A stretch of DNA of 6,489 nt from DP-20 sp964539925 (GTDB lineage Bacteria > Desulfobacterota > Binatia > UBA9968): assembly GCA_964539925.1 (NCBI GenBank), contig CAZILB010000191.1, forward strand, positions 1 through 6,489, given 5' to 3'. The notes beneath the pieces were generated by a model. The model saw only the letters and a program-made list of their open reading frames with translations. It searched no databases and was not told the DNA's origin. Of this stretch, positions 3,960 through 6,489 are shown piece after piece (the stretch's first letter is position 1; every line of letters begins with the position of its first letter). The position numbers were made by a program, and so were the translations under genes.

Positions 3960-6437
3960 ATGGCTGAGAACGCGCCGCATGCCCAATGGGGCAAGCGTTG
4001 GTATCGCCGAATCGCCGAAGTCTTCAAGGCCGCGATCGATCCGTCTTTACCTTTGCGAACAAGAGCCGTTCACGGTGTCAAAGGACTGGCGGTGTCAGGA
4101 GCGCTTGGCCTCGCTCTTTTATGCGCCTACGCGGTGATCTTATTACCGTTCACGCCGAGCATTGCGGATATCCAAAAAGCGAAAATCGACCAACCGAGCG
4201 TGCTGGTGTCTGCCGATGGCATACGACTCGCAACTTTCAGGCCGATGAACCGCGAGTGGGTGCGGCTGAATCAAGTTTCGCCGCATGTCATCCATGCCCT
4301 GATCGCCACGGAAGATCACCGCTTCTATCGGCACTTCGGCGTTGATTTTCGGCGCACCGCGACCGGCATCATGCGCACCTTGTTGGGAAATCCGGAAGGA
4401 GGTTCCACGCTGACACAGCAACTGGCGCGTAATCTCTATCCGGACAATATCGGCAGCAAGCGAACGCTTACGCGCAAAATCAAGGAAACCCTCACGGCGT
4501 TTAAAATCGAGTACGCCTACAGCAAGCAAGAGATTCTCGAAACCTATCTGAACACCATGCCCTTTTTGTACAACGCCTTCGGTATCGAGATGGCCGCGCG
4601 CACCTATTTTGACAAAAGCGCGCGAAAACTCGATGTCCTCGAGAGCGCCACCCTGATTGCGATGTTGAAGGGGACCAGCTATTACAATCCGGTGCTGAAC
4701 CCCGAGCGCGCCCTAGAGCGCCGCAACGTGGTACTGTCGCAAATGGTCAAACGCGGAGTGTTGCGCCAGACCGAGTTCGACCGGCTTAAACGCCGCCCGA
4801 TACGCCTTTCTTTCGAGCGCCAGCCGGACGGGCTCGGTCCAGCCCCGCATCTTGCGGCGCATATTCGCCGCTGGCTGACCGATTGGGCGGACCGCAACGA
4901 CCGCGATATTTATGCTGACGGCTTGATCGTTCACACCACCATCGACTCCCGTTTGCAGGCGGTGGCCAATCGCGCCGTAAAACGGCAGATGGCGGCCTTG
5001 CAAACTGTTGCAGACGTAGAATGGGGAATGAGCAACGGACGATTGCTCTCGTCGAGCACGCAGGCGTATACAGATTTGCGCCGGCGGGTGCAGCCTTTTG
5101 CTTATTTTTGGAAGAGTAAAGCCGAGCTGATCGATGTTTTTATCCGCGAGTCCGGCGCCTATCGCGGCGCGGTGGCCGCAGGCACTACCCCTGAAACGGC
5201 CCTGGCGCAGCTCAAAGGCAATAAAGAATTTCTAGCCAGGTTGCGCGCTGAAAAAACCCGTTTGCAGGCGGGCTTCTTGGCCATCGATCCGATCAGCGGC
5301 CATGTCAAGGCTTGGGTTGGCAGCCACGACTTCAACACCGATCCCTTCGATCATGTGGCGCAGGCCAGGCGCCAGCCGGGCTCGACGTTCAAACCGTTTG
5401 TTTACGGCGCCGCGATCGAGCACGGCATGTCGCCCGATCGTCGCTTTATCGATCGCGTGGTGGATATTCCGCTGCCCGACGGCACCGTGTGGCGCCCCTC
5501 CGATCCGTCCGCGTCGACCGGCGAGCGGCTGACGGTACGGGAGGGTCTCGTCCATTCGAAAAACACCATCACCGCTCAGGTGATGCAGGAGGTCGGCCCG
5601 CGAAGAACAGCCGATTTCGCGCGCCGCATGGGGGTCAATCAAAGCAAGCTCGACGAGGTGCCGTCGCTGGCGCTCGGCACTAGTCCGGTGACGCCGTTGG
5701 AGATGGTCTCCGCGTACAGCACACTCGCGGCGCTCGGTGAATACCGCCAGCCGATCTTTATCACCCGCATTACCGACAAGCACGGCAACGTGCTTGCCCG
5801 CTTCGCCAACGAAAGCAAGCGCGTCCTCTCCGAGCAAACCGTGGAAGATTTGATCAACATGCTGCGCGACGCGGTGGACGAAGGCACCGGGCAAGGGGTA
5901 CGGACGCGCTTTGGCGTGCGCGCCGACGTGGCGGGGAAAACCGGCACGACGCAAAAGAACACCGACGGCTGGTTTATCTTGATGCATCCGCGCCTGGTCG
6001 CCGGCGCATGGGTAGGCTTCAACGACCCTCGGGTCACCATGCGCAGCAATCACTGGGGGGCGGGCGCGCACAACGCGTTGCTTCTGGTCGGCGATTTTTT
6101 TCAGCAAGCGCTCGCTCAGCGACTGATCGACGGTGGTGCCGAGTTTCCGTTTGCGAGGCCTCACGATCCGAGCTGGGAACCTTTTCTTGACAGCGCCAGA
6201 GACTGGGTTGAGGGCCTTTTCAGAGGCCTTTTCGGAGAGAGGGCCAAACCGGCACCGCTGCCGCCGCTCCGCGGCACGCGCAGGGAATCTCCGCGAGAGG
6301 GATTCGAGAGCGCGCCGGAGCGGCAAAGCGAGTGGGAAAGACAAAGCGAGAAGGAGCGGTTGTTGGAGCGATTGCGTGAAAAAAGCGCCGAGCGCGAGCA
6401 GCAAGAGCAGGAAAGAGACCAGTATCGGCGGGACTGA
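3960..6437 (+). CDS. Bifunctional penicillin-binding protein 1A-type peptidoglycan synthase
   Basis: This 825-residue class A penicillin-binding protein polymerises lipid II into glycan strands and cross-links the stem peptides outside the cytoplasmic membrane. A short basic cytosolic N-terminus leads into one membrane segment (about 42-64). The GT51 glycosyltransferase domain (about 75-250) has catalytic E118-D-H-R-F-Y-R-H-F-G, G147-G-S-T-L-T-Q-Q154, R172-K-I-K-E176 and the Glu-Thr-Tyr-Leu-Asn motif ending at N198. A linker of about 100 residues (340-437) has helical, charged segments instead of a recognisable OB domain. The transpeptidase domain (about 438-690) has all three active-site motifs: S475-T-F-K478, S533-K-N535 and K660-T-G-T663. 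A 55-residue Glu/Arg/Gln-rich tail (771-825) ends the protein. ATG at 3960 is preferred over GTG at 3957 for its spacing from AGGAAG. The gene stands alone, followed by a terminator. I withhold a mrcA or ponA symbol because the linker and tail differ from the classical proteins. Confidence 0.95.
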   Translation: MAENAPHAQWGKRWYRRIAEVFKAAIDPSLPLRTRAVHGVKGLAVSGALGLALLCAYAVILLPFTPSIADIQKAKIDQPSVLVSADGIRLATFRPMNREWVRLNQVSPHVIHALIATEDHRFYRHFGVDFRRTATGIMRTLLGNPEGGSTLTQQLARNLYPDNIGSKRTLTRKIKETLTAFKIEYAYSKQEILETYLNTMPFLYNAFGIEMAARTYFDKSARKLDVLESATLIAMLKGTSYYNPVLNPERALERRNVVLSQMVKRGVLRQTEFDRLKRRPIRLSFERQPDGLGPAPHLAAHIRRWLTDWADRNDRDIYADGLIVHTTIDSRLQAVANRAVKRQMAALQTVADVEWGMSNGRLLSSSTQAYTDLRRRVQPFAYFWKSKAELIDVFIRESGAYRGAVAAGTTPETALAQLKGNKEFLARLRAEKTRLQAGFLAIDPISGHVKAWVGSHDFNTDPFDHVAQARRQPGSTFKPFVYGAAIEHGMSPDRRFIDRVVDIPLPDGTVWRPSDPSASTGERLTVREGLVHSKNTITAQVMQEVGPRRTADFARRMGVNQSKLDEVPSLALGTSPVTPLEMVSAYSTLAALGEYRQPIFITRITDKHGNVLARFANESKRVLSEQTVEDLINMLRDAVDEGTGQGVRTRFGVRADVAGKTGTTQKNTDGWFILMHPRLVAGAWVGFNDPRVTMRSNHWGAGAHNALLLVGDFFQQALAQRLIDGGAEFPFARPHDPSWEPFLDSARDWVEGLFRGLFGERAKPAPLPPLRGTRRESPREGFESAPERQSEWERQSEKERLLERLREKSAEREQQEQERDQYRRD
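6213..6236 (+). repeat. 12-bp tandem duplication inside the penicillin-binding protein gene
   Basis: GGCCTTTTCAGA (6213-6224) is followed directly by GGCCTTTTCGGA (6225-6236), differing at one base. It keeps the frame and encodes Gly-Leu-Phe-Arg then Gly-Leu-Phe-Gly, just after the transpeptidase domain. It suggests a small slippage duplication in a tolerant region. Confidence 0.7.
6321..6356 (+). repeat. Two 18-bp tandem units in the tail of the penicillin-binding protein gene
   Basis: Two successive 18-bp units encode Arg-Gln-Ser-Glu-Trp-Glu (788-793) and Arg-Gln-Ser-Glu-Lys-Glu (794-799). The units share a central CAAAGCGAG and differ at a few bases. They lie in the charged C-terminal tail and suggest that the tail grew by repeat expansion. 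Confidence 0.65.
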
Positions 6438-6441
6438 TTCG

Positions 6442-6467
6442 GGACCGATTATGGTCCAGTATTTTTT
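6442..6467 (+). terminator. Rho-independent terminator after the penicillin-binding protein gene
   Basis: GGACC (6442-6446) and GGTCC (6453-6457) form a perfect 5-bp stem around a 6-nt loop. After four bases comes a run of six T (6462-6467). It begins 4 nt beyond the TGA stop. The stem is short, but its position and the U-tract fit an intrinsic terminator on the plus strand. Confidence 0.65.
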
Positions 6468-6489
6468 CTGTTTGCGACTCGAGCACTAA

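Noticed and set aside
3769..3960. 63-codon frame whose TGA overlaps the penicillin-binding protein ATG, suggesting translational coupling
   Set aside because: The TGATG overlap is suggestive, but the translation is Arg/Ser/Gly-rich and unstructured, and no ribosome binding site precedes it.
3749..3967. 72-codon frame with a TTG start overlapping the penicillin-binding protein start
   Set aside because: It has no ribosome binding site, a rare start codon and no recognisable sequence, and it overlaps the likely promoter and leader.
5232..6404. 390-codon open frame on the minus strand opposite the penicillin-binding protein gene
   Set aside because: It is antisense to a gene with intact catalytic motifs. 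Its translation is Arg/Ala/Gly-rich without recognisable domains, as expected for a shadow frame in GC-rich DNA.

Overview
The window looks like chromosomal DNA from a Gram-negative, moderately GC-rich bacterium (high-50s percent by eye). The codons favour G or C at third positions. It carries a bifunctional class A penicillin-binding protein with an N-terminal membrane anchor. The mix of a luciferase-like monooxygenase, a beta-hydroxyacid-dehydrogenase-type oxidoreductase and an alpha/beta hydrolase is common in soil or sediment Proteobacteria-like lineages (deltaproteobacterial, Binatota-like or Rokubacteria-like). That placement is inference, because there is no rRNA or marker gene here. 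I see no insertion sequence, tRNA, rRNA, CRISPR array or phage gene.

Left part, minus strand (about 2376 down to 85): a flavin-dependent luciferase-family monooxygenase (2376-1348) is followed after 99 nt by a 3-hydroxyisobutyrate-dehydrogenase-like oxidoreductase (1248-418). The gap holds a strong GC-rich hairpin without a U-tract and a perfect Shine-Dalgarno for the second gene. A clear minus-strand intrinsic terminator (383-349) follows the second gene. Beyond it lies a short conserved-looking 79-residue hypothetical protein (324-85). Bases 1-84 hold nothing I can assign.

Middle: a 288-nt divergent intergenic region (2377-2664) separates the monooxygenase from a plus-strand alpha/beta hydrolase (2665-3582) with a complete Ser-Asp-His triad and a possible weak signal peptide. 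The monooxygenase, dehydrogenase and hydrolase could take successive steps on one organic substrate (oxygenation, oxidation or reduction of a hydroxy acid or aldehyde, hydrolysis). The sequence does not identify that substrate.

Right part, plus strand: after a 377-nt stretch without a convincing gene comes a penicillin-binding protein 1A-type enzyme (3960-6437). It has all glycosyltransferase and transpeptidase motifs intact and an unusual 55-residue tail rich in Glu, Arg and Gln. An intrinsic terminator follows the gene (6442-6467). This gene belongs to cell-wall synthesis and appears functionally unrelated to the metabolic genes on its left.

I did not find a clearly new multi-gene system. 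The points most worth a second look are the charged tail and linker insertion of the penicillin-binding protein, the altered substrate motif of the dehydrogenase, and the hairpin between the two minus-strand genes.
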